Shown here: positions 35,971 to 45,370 of the stretch, piece by piece | Layout of the letters: every line of letters starts with the position of its first letter | Position numbering within the stretch: the stretch's first letter is position 1 | Assembly (NCBI GenBank): GCA_947626745.1 | Contig: CANQTF010000016.1 | Span: 1 to 45,902 of the forward strand | Direction: 5' to 3' | Origin: an uncultured Lachnospiraceae bacterium | Lineage (GTDB): Bacteria; Bacillota; Clostridia; Lachnospirales; Lachnospiraceae | DNA: 45,902 bases | Notes under the pieces: model-generated | Seen by the model: only the letters and a program-made list of their open reading frames with translations | Databases searched by the model: none | Told to the model about the DNA's origin: nothing | Program-made: the position numbers and the translations under genes

Positions 35971-37278
35971 TCACCGGTCCCGCCGCACTTCGACCGTGGA
36001 ATCCATATCATAGAAGCCCACCGTATCCTTGTCGGATATGACCGTCAGTTCAAGCACATCGTACAGCCTGTGGTAGACCGTAAAATCATCGTTCTCATAG
36101 CCCGTGACTCCCAGCGACAGCAGATAGTCGCCGCCCTGCAGATTCATTTTCTGCGTGAAAGTCACCTGCCTGTCTTCGCCCGCCTGTACGGGCTCCAAAA
36201 ACGCCTTCTCCAGCATCGTGTTGGTTCCGGTGATCTCCGTGCCGCGCACATTTTTGATCGTGAATGCAAAGATCGGCGCCCGGATCTCCTCCTGTACATG
36301 CACCTTCATATGGATCGTGAAGCTATTTCCCTTCAGGATCGCGGAAGTCTTTGTGCCCTTATCGTCCGTAATATAGTATTCCGTGATCACGGCCTTCTTA
36401 GACCCGTATTCCAGAAGTTCCGGATTCTCCGCCATGCCGCCGGCCGCCGCCTTATTCTCTGCGGGCTTTTCCCCCGCCGCTGCCCGCCGCAGCTCCTCAT
36501 CATCCAGCAGACTGTCTCCCTCGGCCTCCGGCGCGGCATACTGTCCCACCAAGACCTGCTTGTAGATGTCGATCATCTTCTTCGGCTCGCCCTCGCCCAG
36601 CTTGACGCCCTGATTGAGAAGCACCACCCGGTCACAGTATTTGCTGATACTGCTCAGATCGTGGCTGACAAACACGATGGTCTTGCCCATTTCCTTGAAC
36701 TCTTCAAACTTATGATAGCATTTCGCCTGAAAAAAGACGTCGCCCACCGAGAGCGCCTCGTCCACGATGAGGATCTCCGGGTCGATATTGATCGCCACCG
36801 CAAACGCCAGCCGCACGAACATGCCGCTGGAATATGTCTTTACCGGCTGATACACGTACTCGCCGATATCCGCGAACGCAAGGATCGCGTCCATCTTCTC
36901 GTCGATCTCCTTCTCGCTGAATCCGATCATCGTGCCGTTCAGGTAGATGTTTTCAATGCCGTTGTACTCCATATTGAAGCCCGCGCCGAGCTCCAGAAGC
37001 GCGGAGATGCGCCCGTTGACCGTCACGCTGCCGCTCGTCGGATTGACAACGCCCGTAATGATCTTCAGAATGGTGGATTTGCCCGAACCGTTCGTGCCGA
37101 TGATACCGACGCACTCTCCCTGCCGGATCGACAGATCGACGCCTTTCAGCGCGTAGTGTTCCTTGTGCCGTCTGCCGTGACCGAAGCCGAGCGCCTCAAT
37201 GATCCGATCGGAGGGTCTGTCATACAATTTATATACTTTTTCTACATTTTTGACCTGAATCGCAATGTTGTCCATCAT
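35971..37278 (-). CDS. wzt: Polysaccharide ABC transporter ATP-binding protein with glycan-binding domain
   Basis: A 435-residue Wzt/TagH-type ATPase that powers export of lipid-linked polysaccharide. The ATPase half has Walker A GTNGSGKST (61-69), signature YSSGM (149-153) and Walker B ILIVDE (169-174). A variable Ala/Glu linker (about 245-285) leads to a C-terminal beta-sandwich (about 290-430) of the Wzt_C type, with KAVITEYYI, GNSFTIHMKV, FTIKNVRGTEITGTNT and GGDYLLSLGV. This domain recognises the modified chain end in characterised systems. Two adjacent ATG codons (37278 and 37275) could start it; GAGGAT is better spaced for the second. It lies 33 bp after wzm. Confidence 0.92.
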   Translation of the reverse strand: MMDNIAIQVKNVEKVYKLYDRPSDRIIEALGFGHGRRHKEHYALKGVDLSIRQGECVGIIGTNGSGKSTILKIITGVVNPTSGSVTVNGRISALLELGAGFNMEYNGIENIYLNGTMIGFSEKEIDEKMDAILAFADIGEYVYQPVKTYSSGMFVRLAFAVAINIDPEILIVDEALSVGDVFFQAKCYHKFEEFKEMGKTIVFVSHDLSSISKYCDRVVLLNQGVKLGEGEPKKMIDIYKQVLVGQYAAPEAEGDSLLDDEELRRAAAGEKPAENKAAAGGMAENPELLEYGSKKAVITEYYITDDKGTKTSAILKGNSFTIHMKVHVQEEIRAPIFAFTIKNVRGTEITGTNTMLEKAFLEPVQAGEDRQVTFTQKMNLQGGDYLLSLGVTGYENDDFTVYHRLYDVLELTVISDKDTVGFYDMDSTVEVRRDR

Positions 37279-37311
37279 ATCCTCGATTTCTCCGCATTGC
37301 CGCGGATCTGC

Positions 37312-38337
37312 TCACAGCACATCCGCAAAGTGAACCCTTAACTTCCTGAAAATAAGCGTGCCGATACAGAATAAGCTGATCGTGAAGATCCAGAAGTAAG
37401 TCGATGAATAAAAGTGTTCCCAAAACCACACTTTTTCGTAGATCGCGCTTCTGTAGCCGTTCACGATATACACGAGCGGATTCAGTTTAAACAGCGTCTT
37501 CATGTTATTCGATGTCAGCATCTCGATGTTCCACAGGATCGGCGTCGCCCACATGCCGATCTGCAGGGCGATGTTGATGATCTGCTGCAGATCCCTGATA
37601 AACACGACGAGCGCGCAGGTGAGATAGCTTAAGCCCAGCACGAACAGAAACAGGCATACGCTGTAATAGAGCAGCTGCAGCGTATAGACGCTCGGATAAT
37701 ACCCGTAACCGACGGAGACGAGCAGCAGCACACACACGAAAAACACATGGATGAAAGTGGCCGCGATCACTTTGATGATCGGCAGGATACTGATATTGAA
37801 CACCACTTTTTTGACCAGATAGTTGTACTCGATCAGCGCCATCGTTCCCTGCGTGATCGCCTCGGAAAAATAGAACCACGGCACAAGTCCCGCCGTCAGA
37901 TAGAGCACATAGGGCACTTCAAGGCCGCTGGCCACCATCTGGCTTCTCGTATCGAACACTTTATCGAACACGATCCAGTACATCACAACGGTCACTACCG
38001 GCTGTGCCATGGCCCACACAATACCGAGATAGGAGCCGGCATAGCGCTTCCTGAAGTCATTTTTCGCCAGCTTCCAGATCAGCTTCCGGCTCTGGAACAA
38101 CTCCGCCGGTATCGTCATGATCCTGTCATAGTACAGGGTAAAAATAAAGCAGGTAAAGACGATGAGCACGCAGCCGCTCACTTTTTTCATCTGCTCTGTC
38201 ACCTGATCCGCCAGCGGATTGTGATGACGCACGAGCACAAGCGCCAGAATCAAACCAAGCCCCCAGAAAGCGGCAACTCCTGCGGGCTTTGCAAAACGTC
38301 GTGTTCTCTTGTTATCCTGTTCCTTCCGTTTTGCCAT
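37312..38337 (-). CDS. wzm: Polysaccharide ABC transporter permease with N-terminal membrane extension
   Basis: A 341-residue ABC-2 type permease, partner of the adjacent Wzt. The core from about residue 85 (LAKNDFRKRYAGSYLGIVWAMAQP) matches the Wzm/TagG family, with six membrane segments. The first 84 residues are extra: two more hydrophobic segments (about 18-36 and 53-70) that the usual 260-270-residue permeases lack. AGGAAA lies 11 bases before ATG 38337. The core pair exports undecaprenyl-linked polysaccharide across the membrane. Confidence 0.9.
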   Translation of the reverse strand: MAKRKEQDNKRTRRFAKPAGVAAFWGLGLILALVLVRHHNPLADQVTEQMKKVSGCVLIVFTCFIFTLYYDRIMTIPAELFQSRKLIWKLAKNDFRKRYAGSYLGIVWAMAQPVVTVVMYWIVFDKVFDTRSQMVASGLEVPYVLYLTAGLVPWFYFSEAITQGTMALIEYNYLVKKVVFNISILPIIKVIAATFIHVFFVCVLLLVSVGYGYYPSVYTLQLLYYSVCLFLFVLGLSYLTCALVVFIRDLQQIINIALQIGMWATPILWNIEMLTSNNMKTLFKLNPLVYIVNGYRSAIYEKVWFWEHFYSSTYFWIFTISLFCIGTLIFRKLRVHFADVL

Positions 38338-38376
38338 ATTACATCGATTTCCTATCGTAAACGTCTCTGCGCAGGG

Positions 38377-38952
38377 TCATGCGCGATACGTCTCCGTAAA
38401 CGCCTCCAGTCCCTGATGCCGCATGTCCTTCTCGGACAAGATCGGCTGCGTTCCCGCAGGGATCGGCCATTCTATACCGATAGCCGGATCGTTCCAGATG
38501 ATGCCGCCCTCGTCGTTCGGATGATAAAAGTCCGTGCATTTATATGCGAACTCCGCGCAATCCGACAATACATAGAACCCGTGGGCAAAATCTTTCGGGA
38601 TAAAAAACTGCTTCTTGTTTTCCGCCGAGAGCAGGACGCCGTACCACTTGCCGTAAGTGGCAGATCCCTTCCGAAGATCCACCGCCACGTCGTACACTTC
38701 ACCGCTCAGCACACGCACGAGCTTGTCCTGCGGATAACGGATCTGAAAATGCAGTCCGCGGAGCACGCCCTTGACGGACGCCGACTGGTTGTCCTGCACA
38801 AATTCCTGATCGATGCCCGCTTCCTTATAGTCGTTGTAATTGTAAGTCTCCATAAAGTAACCCCGCGCGTCCCCGAATACGGTCGGCGTGATCACCTTAA
38901 GTCCTTCTATCCCGCAAGTCTCTACCGTTATCTTTCCCATGATCCCGCTCAT
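38377..38952 (-). CDS. rfbC: dTDP-4-dehydrorhamnose 3,5-epimerase
   Basis: A 191-residue RmlC-type cupin enzyme of dTDP-L-rhamnose synthesis. Motifs are GYFMETYN, DNQSASVKGVLRGLHFQ (with the catalytic His), KLVRVLSGEVYDVAVDLRKGS, FFIPKDFAHGFYVLSD and the catalytic-site YKCTDFYHP. ATG 38952 is used; a second in-frame ATG at 38940 is possible. It lies eight bases after the GH25 muramidase gene and upstream of wzm. The final enzyme, RfbD, is not in the window. Confidence 0.94.
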   Translation of the reverse strand: MSGIMGKITVETCGIEGLKVITPTVFGDARGYFMETYNYNDYKEAGIDQEFVQDNQSASVKGVLRGLHFQIRYPQDKLVRVLSGEVYDVAVDLRKGSATYGKWYGVLLSAENKKQFFIPKDFAHGFYVLSDCAEFAYKCTDFYHPNDEGGIIWNDPAIGIEWPIPAGTQPILSEKDMRHQGLEAFTETYRA

Positions 38953-38960
38953 CCTTTCCT

Positions 38961-40313
38961 TTACTCTTCATCGAAGCCCGTGGGCACGTTGCCGCTGTCT
39001 CCGTCAATGACGCCGGAATAGCCCGCAGCGCCTTTTGCGTGATCGATCGACGTGTCGATATTCATATAACATACGTTCAGGTCGACCCTCGTATCAATAC
39101 CGTCCACCGCTCCCTTGGACGTATACTGCCACATGTCAAAATATTCACTGTAGCTTGGCACATCCGCATACTCCGCCAGCCACGTCTTATATTGTGACAT
39201 CTGTGTCATATCCAGTTCGTCGTTCAGCCAGTTCTTGGACGCATAGATCCCCGTCTCATACCCCGCAGAGGCTATCGTCTCGAGGAAAGCCTTGTGGTAT
39301 GCCGTCCGTTCCTCCGGAGTAAGGCTGTCCGCGCGCCCGTTTCCTCCCGCGCTCTCGCTGTCGAGGAACACGGGATAGTCCACATCATAATCCCCGATCA
39401 GGCTGATCACCATGCTGGCCTCCTCGATGGCTTCCACTTCGCTTATGGCCTGTGTAAAGAAATAGACGCCCACGGGAATGCCGGCCTCTATCGCGCCCTT
39501 GATGTTCTGCTCAAACATGGAATCCAGTATCAGCGCGCCTCCGGCAGCGCCCCGGTATCCGCAGCGGATGATCGCGAACTCCACACCGTCCTGCTTAACG
39601 GCCTCCCAGTCGATCGCCTGATTCCAGCGCGAGACATCTATGCCAAGTCTGCCGCTTCCGGCCGCGAACTCCAGATCCGTATTTTCGGTGCCGTCCGCCT
39701 CGGCCTCCGCACCGTTGACCGCCTTGTCCTCCTTGTCCGTGTCAACATCGTCCTCTGTCAGGATAAGATACTCGATATCATCTATGACGCGGTATTCGAT
39801 CTCCTGCCTGACCTGAATGGAGGTGATGGTGTTGGGAACGATAAATCCCTCCGCTTCCTCCAGTGCAACGCTGTATTCCCCCGCGCGCAGCCCGTCCAGA
39901 TAAATGATGCCGTCCTCGTCGTGATCCGTGTACTCCCCGACGCCCTGCACCCTGATGGTGAAAGGCGTCCCCGTGACAAGTCTGCCGACGCTGTCCACGA
40001 TCATCACGCGCAGGTCTTTCGCCACAGAGCTCATCATGAGGAACACTTTTCTGCCGGAGTAGCTCTCGATGCTCTTAAATCTGACCTCCGGATCAAAAAA
40101 AGTCTCATCACGCAGAAAGGCAGACAGATCATCTCCTCTTTGTCCGCCGGCCGCATCTTCTTCCACCGCCGCCGCTTCCTCTGTCTGTTCGTCCGCGGCA
40201 AGCCCGAGTTTTTTCATCACGGTATCCAGATTGAGAAACGCGATCACACCGATCAGCACTGCAAACATGGCGATCATGGCATACAGCGTTCTACGCATTT
40301 TCTTAGAGTCCAT
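38961..40313 (-). CDS. Membrane-anchored GH25 muramidase
   Basis: A 450-residue protein with one N-terminal transmembrane helix (about 9-27), an acidic linker, a SpaA/prealbumin-like beta domain (about 95-185; [20 protein letters not shown]) and a GH25 lysozyme domain (about 215-425). The catalytic pair lies in PVFLDSES (Asp and Glu), and the fold marks [18 protein letters not shown] and DMWQYTS are intact. It should cut the glycan strands of peptidoglycan outside the membrane. ATG 40313 overlaps the end of rfbA and has GAGG six bases upstream. Its place inside a polysaccharide operon suggests it opens the wall for polymer attachment or export. Confidence 0.88.
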   Translation of the reverse strand: MDSKKMRRTLYAMIAMFAVLIGVIAFLNLDTVMKKLGLAADEQTEEAAAVEEDAAGGQRGDDLSAFLRDETFFDPEVRFKSIESYSGRKVFLMMSSVAKDLRVMIVDSVGRLVTGTPFTIRVQGVGEYTDHDEDGIIYLDGLRAGEYSVALEEAEGFIVPNTITSIQVRQEIEYRVIDDIEYLILTEDDVDTDKEDKAVNGAEAEADGTENTDLEFAAGSGRLGIDVSRWNQAIDWEAVKQDGVEFAIIRCGYRGAAGGALILDSMFEQNIKGAIEAGIPVGVYFFTQAISEVEAIEEASMVISLIGDYDVDYPVFLDSESAGGNGRADSLTPEERTAYHKAFLETIASAGYETGIYASKNWLNDELDMTQMSQYKTWLAEYADVPSYSEYFDMWQYTSKGAVDGIDTRVDLNVCYMNIDTSIDHAKGAAGYSGVIDGDSGNVPTGFDEE

Positions 40314-41172
40314 TGGCAACCTCGACCATATACCTGCCGTACGCCGTCTTCATCAGCGGCTCGGCCAACGCAAGAAGCTGTTCCTTCGTGATAAAACCTC
40401 TTTTGTACGCGATCTCCTCTATGCAGGAGATATACAGGCCCTGCCTCTTCTGAAACGCCGCGACAAAATCCGCCGCATCCAGAAGAGAATCGTGATTCCC
40501 CGTATCCAGCCATGCGAATCCGCGTCCCAGCGTCTCCACATAGAGCTCTCCCCTTCTGAGGTATTCGTTGTTGATGCTTGTGATCTCTATTTCGCCCCGG
40601 GCGGAAGGCTGCACGCCGGCAGCTATCTCCACCACCTTGTTGTCATAGAAGTAAAGACCGGGAACGGCGTAATTACTCTTGGGCTGCTCCGGCTTCTCCT
40701 CGATGGACAGCGCTCTGCCGTTCTCGTCGAACTCCACCACCCCGTACTCTCTCGGGTCTCTGACATAGTAGCCGAAGATCGTCGCTCCCGACTGTCTGGC
40801 CGCCACTTCCCTGAGCACCTTGGAAAAGCTCTGCCCGTAGAAGATATTATCGCCAAGCACGAGCGCCACATTGTCCGTGCCGATAAAATCCGCGCCGATG
40901 ATAAATGCATCCGCCAGCCCACGCGGGTACTCCTGTACCGCGTACGCCATATGAAGCCCGAGCTGACTGCCGTCCCCAAACAATTCCTCGAACACCGGCA
41001 GATCCCTTGGTGTGGAAATGAGCAGGATATCCCTGATCCCTGCCAACATCAGGATCGACAGCGGGTAATAGATCATCGGCTTGTCATAAACCGGCATGAT
41101 CTGCTTGGATATCGCCTTCGTCAGCGGGTACAGCCTCGTACCCGATCCTCCTGCCAAAATAATACCTTTCAT
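40303..41172 (-). CDS. rfbA: Glucose-1-phosphate thymidylyltransferase
   Basis: A 289-residue RmlA, which makes dTDP-glucose from dTTP and glucose-1-phosphate. The N-terminal nucleotide-binding motif [57 protein letters not shown] and [15 protein letters not shown] are all seen. ATG 41172 with GGAGG is chosen; a longer reading to 41268 would overlap rfbB without a ribosome binding site. It lies 29 bp after rfbB and overlaps the GH25 gene by 11 bp. Confidence 0.95.
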   Translation of the reverse strand: MKGIILAGGSGTRLYPLTKAISKQIMPVYDKPMIYYPLSILMLAGIRDILLISTPRDLPVFEELFGDGSQLGLHMAYAVQEYPRGLADAFIIGADFIGTDNVALVLGDNIFYGQSFSKVLREVAARQSGATIFGYYVRDPREYGVVEFDENGRALSIEEKPEQPKSNYAVPGLYFYDNKVVEIAAGVQPSARGEIEITSINNEYLRRGELYVETLGRGFAWLDTGNHDSLLDAADFVAAFQKRQGLYISCIEEIAYKRGFITKEQLLALAEPLMKTAYGRYMVEVANGL

Positions 41173-41201
41173 AGCGCCTCCGTCCCGTCGTACTTCCGGT
41201 T

Positions 41202-42284
41202 TTATCTGTTCCGGTACATATCGTCGTAATATTTCTGGTAATCGCCGCTCGTCACATTGCGCATCCAATCCTCATGCTCAAAAAACCACTGGATCGTGCG
41301 GCGTATGCCTTCCTTGAACATCGTCTCCGGCTCCCAGCCGATCTCCGCCTTGATCTTGTCCGGGGCGATCGCATACCGCCTGTCATGCCCCTTGCGGTCT
41401 TCCACATATGTGATCAGTTCATCGCTCACAAGCGCCTTGCGCGGATCGCTGTCCGGCAGCATCTCCCGCAGGGTATCGAGAATGATGTGAATGATCTCTA
41501 TATTCTGCTTTTCGTTGTGTCCGCCCACATTGTATGTCTCAAACAGTCTGCCCTTCTCCTGCACCATGTCGATCGCCTTGGCGTGATCCTCCACGTACAG
41601 CCAATCCCTGACATTCCTGCCGTCCCCGTAGACCGGCAGCTTCCTGCCCTGAAGCGCATTGTTGATGATGAGCGGGATCAGCTTCTCCGGAAACTGATAC
41701 GGCCCGTAATTGTTGGAGCAGTTCGTGATGTTTGCCGGAAATCTGTAGGTGTCCATATATGCCTTCACCAGCATGTCCGATCCCGCCTTGCTGGCCGAGT
41801 ACGGACTGTGCGGCGCATAGGGCGTCGTCTCATAGAAATAGCCGCCGTCTTCCTCCAGAGAACCGTACACCTCATCCGTAGATACATGGAGGAACTTCTT
41901 GTCCGGCTTGAAGCTGCCGTCCGGCAGTTCCCACGCCGCTTTGGCGCAATTCAGCATCACCGCCGTGCCGAGCACATTGGTCTGCACAAAGACCTCCGGA
42001 TCCCTGATGCTTCTGTCCACATGGCTCTCCGCCGCAAAATGCACCACTCTGTCGATATCGTTCTGTGCAAAGATCTGCGCGATCGCCTCTTTGTCACAGA
42101 TGTCCGCCCTGACAAACGTATAGTTGTCTCTCGCTTCGATATCTTTCAGGTTCTCCAGATTGCCCGCATAGGTGAGCGCATCCACATTGATGATGCGGAT
42201 ATCCCCGCCATATTTGCGAAACATATAGTGTATATAGTTAGAGCCGATAAAGCCCGCTCCTCCCGTTACCAGATAAGTCCTCAT
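41202..42284 (-). CDS. rfbB: dTDP-glucose 4,6-dehydratase
   Basis: A 360-residue RmlB of the short-chain dehydrogenase/reductase superfamily. The NAD-binding [10 protein letters not shown], the catalytic STDEVYG (Thr-Asp-Glu), YSASKAGSD (Tyr/Lys) and the substrate motifs [17 protein letters not shown] and [16 protein letters not shown] are present. The length is near the upper end of the family. It is the first gene of the rfbB-rfbA-GH25-rfbC-wzm-wzt operon behind a good promoter. GGAGGA lies 11 bases before ATG 42284. Confidence 0.96.
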   Translation of the reverse strand: MRTYLVTGGAGFIGSNYIHYMFRKYGGDIRIINVDALTYAGNLENLKDIEARDNYTFVRADICDKEAIAQIFAQNDIDRVVHFAAESHVDRSIRDPEVFVQTNVLGTAVMLNCAKAAWELPDGSFKPDKKFLHVSTDEVYGSLEEDGGYFYETTPYAPHSPYSASKAGSDMLVKAYMDTYRFPANITNCSNNYGPYQFPEKLIPLIINNALQGRKLPVYGDGRNVRDWLYVEDHAKAIDMVQEKGRLFETYNVGGHNEKQNIEIIHIILDTLREMLPDSDPRKALVSDELITYVEDRKGHDRRYAIAPDKIKAEIGWEPETMFKEGIRRTIQWFFEHEDWMRNVTSGDYQKYYDDMYRNR

Positions 42285-42318
42285 GCGATCCGATCTCCTC
42301 CGTTCACCGTACCTCTAT

Positions 42319-42347
42319 ATTATGTGGTAGCCGCCCTAAAATTGCAA
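42319..42347 (-). promoter_or_regulatory. Promoter of the rfbB-led polysaccharide operon
   Basis: Minus-strand -35 TTGCAA (42342-42347), 17-bp spacer, -10 CATAAT (42319-42324), about 35 bases before the rfbB ATG. Confidence 0.65.
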
Positions 42348-42349
42348 GA

Positions 42350-45109
42350 CTAATAATTCAGATAGCTGATGTTCATGTCCACGTTGCCGCTGATGCCGCT
42401 GACTTTTCCTTTCGACGAATACTGCCACATATCATAGCGGGTAGCCGTATAGGTCGGCGACGCGGCGTACTGCGCGAGCCAGATCTTGTATCCCGTCAGG
42501 CTGCCTGTGTTGATCTGCTCGGAAAACCAGTTCTTGTTGGAGTATACGCCCGCCGAATAGCCGGAGTTCTGCACCGTCTGGCAAAAAGCCTGACACACCG
42601 CCGTTCTCGTGCCTCTGTCAATGCCGTCGCCGCGGCCTCCGCTGGCCTCCACATCTATGAAGATCGGGTAATCCAGCCCGTATCCCTTGACAAGGTTCAG
42701 CGCCATGGACGCCTCCTCGACGGCCTCCACCTCATTGACCGCCTGACTGTATATATACACGCCCACCTTGAGCCCGGCGGCCTTTGCGCCCTTGATATTG
42801 CTCGCGAATTTGGGGTCTTCCACCAGCACGCCCGTCGAATAGCCTCTGTAACCGCAGCGTATGATGACGTATGAAACGCCGGAATTGCGCACCGCGTTCC
42901 AGTCGATACTGCCGTTGTGCTTGGAGACGTCGATCCCCATAGAGCCGGAACCCGCCGACAGTCTGCCGTCGCTGCCGAAATTGTACTTTGCTCCCTGAAT
43001 GACCTGCTCGCCCGTCACGTAGTTCCCGTTTTTGTCAAAAAAGTATACGCTGCCGTCTATGGTCTGCCAGCCAGTGTATCTGTACATCGATTTGGCAAGA
43101 TAGAACTTGTCCGCCGTATAATAATCTTCATAGGTCGCCTCAACGTACCGCCCGTCTTTCCTGACATAAACCTGATTGCCATTCTTGTCTTTCAGCTTCG
43201 TCTTGTTGTCGCTTGCCGCGTCGTTGGTGACCGTGAGCGCACATTCCAGTATCTTTTCCTTGTCATCCATCGACACTCTGGCCTTGATCTTGGTCTTGCC
43301 TACAGCAACGGCCTTGACCTCGCCTGTGTCCCTGTTCACGGTGGCGATATTGGTATCATCGCTGGTCCAGTCCACGGAAGCCCCATAATTACCGGAGCTG
43401 CTGACAGTAAGCGTCTCCGTCTTACCTGCTGCCAGCGTGAGGGAAGTCTTGTTGATCGTATAACTGTCCACTTTCTGCTGGCTGGTGAGCTCCGCTTCCT
43501 GCACGGTAACCGTGCAGGACAAGTCTTTGTGCTCGCCGCCTATCGTCACCGTCGCCGTGACGGCCGCTTCACCCTTCTTCTCGCCCTTGACTGTCACACC
43601 GGCGCCGCTGCCCGACACCGATACACTGTCATTGCTGCTCTTCCAAGCAATGCTTGTTGCCTCCGAAACATATTCGCCGCTTACCGTAACCGGGCCTGAC
43701 TCTCCGACCTTCAATGTCAGGCTGCCGTTGATAGAGAGCGTTCCCAGCTTCTCCGTCGCCGTAGGACCTGCGGGCGCGGTCGGCTCACTGCCTTCACATT
43801 GGCTTGGATCTTTCTCACAGACCGGGCAGCCGTCGGCGTCCTCCGTAGAAGTACACTTTTTGCGGCCCGCGCAAGTACACTTGTCCACATTATTGTCGGA
43901 TACCAGCTTCATAAATCCGCCGATGGCCCTGCCGCTCTTGGCCGGATCCGGGATCTGATCCTTGCCGATCTCGCTGAAATTCTCCTCGGAGTCGATCGGC
44001 GTCTTGGTGGATTCCACCCACTCCACCGTGTCGGTCAGCTGGGATTCCACCGCCACGTTGCCGGTTGCCTTTTCTTCCGCGGCCACGTTGATCTGCGACT
44101 CGTCCTTGATCTCGTCCGCCACGTCTACCTTCTTGTAGGCAATCTTGTCGGATACCGTGACCTTGGTAGCCGCGGTCGGGAACTTATATCCCGCATACTC
44201 CCCACCGGCAAGCGCCTTCGCTTTCACGCTGTAAGTTCCCGCGGCCACGCCCGTCTCGTAGATGATGCCGTCCTTATCGTCGTCCTTCAGGTCAAAGGTC
44301 TTGCCGCCGCCGGACACTTCCACCTCAAAGGGCACGCCGGAGATCAGCTTGCCCGTCGCCTTGTTCACAAATTTGATCTTCAGATCGGATTGGATCGAAG
44401 TGAGGTTCAGCGTCACCTCAATACCGTCCTTCTGCTCTTCTTCCTGCGCTTCCTGCTCCTCCTCTTCCGATTCCAGCATACCCGAGAGTCTGGCGGATTC
44501 CGAGACGGCCACAAGCCCGCCCTCGCCTATGACCGAGACGCCTTCCACTTCCTCGCCGACCGACGCGAACGCCGCCACCTGCTTCTCGATCGTTTTGGCG
44601 TTGACAAAAAGCGTACCCGTCACGATCACACCCGCTGTCACAAAGATGCCGAACATCGCGACCACCATATCCAGCGTGCTCATATCCGCCAGGTGGGCCC
44701 AGAAGCGGGCCGCTACGCCTCTTTTCCTGTCATCGTACTCCTCATCCTCGTAGTCCTCATCATCGTCTTCATAGTACTCCTCGTCGTCGTCCTCGTCCTC
44801 GTAGTACTCGTCGTCTTCCTCGTCTTCGTCCTCGTAGTACTCCTCGTCGTCGTCCTCGTCTTCGTAATACGCTTCGTCGTCCTCGTCCTCATCGCGATGA
44901 CCGGACGCGGATTTGCGGGGAGTGCGGCCCGCGCTTTTGCCGCCGCTCTGATAGGCTTCTATCTCATCGTCGTCAAGACACAGAAATTCCAGCGTGTCAT
45001 CTGTCACGCTGTCTTCGTCTTCCTCGTCGAATCTGTCTTCCGCAAAAAATTCTTCCAGCTCCGTTTTCTTCTTTGCGTGTTTCTTGTCAGCGCTCTTTTT
45101 GTTTTGCAT
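42350..45109 (-). CDS. Large membrane-anchored GH25 muramidase with Ig-like domains
   Basis: A 919-residue protein. The cytoplasmic N-terminus has a Lys-rich start and a very acidic Asp/Glu/Tyr repeat (about 72-127), then RKR and one transmembrane helix (about 146-169). Outside follow a SpaA/prealbumin-like domain (about 240-340; PFEVEVSGGG), a Cys-rich segment (CTCAGRKKC, then GCPVCEKDPSQC), two Big_2-type Ig-like domains, a cell-wall-binding-like repeat (GWQTIDGSVYFFDKNG) and the GH25 domain, with the catalytic pair in PIFIDVEA. ATG 45109 with GGAGG is chosen over an upstream TTG/ATG extension. It is likely a peptidoglycan hydrolase tied to the same polysaccharide locus. Confidence 0.88.
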   Translation of the reverse strand: MQNKKSADKKHAKKKTELEEFFAEDRFDEEDEDSVTDDTLEFLCLDDDEIEAYQSGGKSAGRTPRKSASGHRDEDEDDEAYYEDEDDDEEYYEDEDEEDDEYYEDEDDDEEYYEDDDEDYEDEEYDDRKRGVAARFWAHLADMSTLDMVVAMFGIFVTAGVIVTGTLFVNAKTIEKQVAAFASVGEEVEGVSVIGEGGLVAVSESARLSGMLESEEEEQEAQEEEQKDGIEVTLNLTSIQSDLKIKFVNKATGKLISGVPFEVEVSGGGKTFDLKDDDKDGIIYETGVAAGTYSVKAKALAGGEYAGYKFPTAATKVTVSDKIAYKKVDVADEIKDESQINVAAEEKATGNVAVESQLTDTVEWVESTKTPIDSEENFSEIGKDQIPDPAKSGRAIGGFMKLVSDNNVDKCTCAGRKKCTSTEDADGCPVCEKDPSQCEGSEPTAPAGPTATEKLGTLSINGSLTLKVGESGPVTVSGEYVSEATSIAWKSSNDSVSVSGSGAGVTVKGEKKGEAAVTATVTIGGEHKDLSCTVTVQEAELTSQQKVDSYTINKTSLTLAAGKTETLTVSSSGNYGASVDWTSDDTNIATVNRDTGEVKAVAVGKTKIKARVSMDDKEKILECALTVTNDAASDNKTKLKDKNGNQVYVRKDGRYVEATYEDYYTADKFYLAKSMYRYTGWQTIDGSVYFFDKNGNYVTGEQVIQGAKYNFGSDGRLSAGSGSMGIDVSKHNGSIDWNAVRNSGVSYVIIRCGYRGYSTGVLVEDPKFASNIKGAKAAGLKVGVYIYSQAVNEVEAVEEASMALNLVKGYGLDYPIFIDVEASGGRGDGIDRGTRTAVCQAFCQTVQNSGYSAGVYSNKNWFSEQINTGSLTGYKIWLAQYAASPTYTATRYDMWQYSSKGKVSGISGNVDMNISYLNY
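44729..44893. repeat. Acidic-coding low-complexity repeat
   Basis: The plus strand shows imperfect units of the TCCTCGTAGTACTC type. On the coding strand they give four runs of ten or eleven residues of the form EDEDDDEEYY in the muramidase tail. Repeat number may vary. Confidence 0.6.
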
Positions 45110-45154
45110 GGTTCCTCCATTATGTAAACCCTTGTTTTTAAGCAATTTTGTAAT

Positions 45155-45183
45155 ATTATATCATAAGAGTGCGATAACATCAA
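45155..45183 (-). promoter_or_regulatory. Promoter of the large GH25 muramidase gene
   Basis: Minus-strand -35 TTGATG (45178-45183), 17-bp spacer, consensus -10 TATAAT (45155-45160), 45 bases before the ATG. Confidence 0.75.
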
Positions 45184-45284
45184 GGATATTTACAATCGTT
45201 CCGATTTTGGTAAGATTTACATAATATTTGTATAATTGCGCGATATTTTACATCGCTTAAAACGCCAAATTCCGTTAAAACATC

Positions 45285-45313
45285 TTGACTTTATCTTCCA
45301 TAACTGACACAAT
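45285..45313 (+). promoter_or_regulatory. Probable promoter of the zinc-ribbon gene
   Basis: TTGACT (45285-45290), 17-bp spacer, CACAAT (45308-45313). The -35 is strong and the -10 weak. Confidence 0.5.
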
Positions 45314-45370
45314 ACAAGTGCAACCTTACAATTTCAACAACGTCTTTGTATGAAAAAAGGGGATTTTACT

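Noticed and set aside
41173..41268. N-terminal extension of RfbA
   Set aside because: It overlaps rfbB and has no ribosome binding site, while ATG 41172 has GGAGG and the family's usual start MKGIILAGG.
44729..44893. CRISPR-like repeat array
   Set aside because: Units are short, abutting and imperfect, and they encode an acidic protein tail in frame; there are no spacers.
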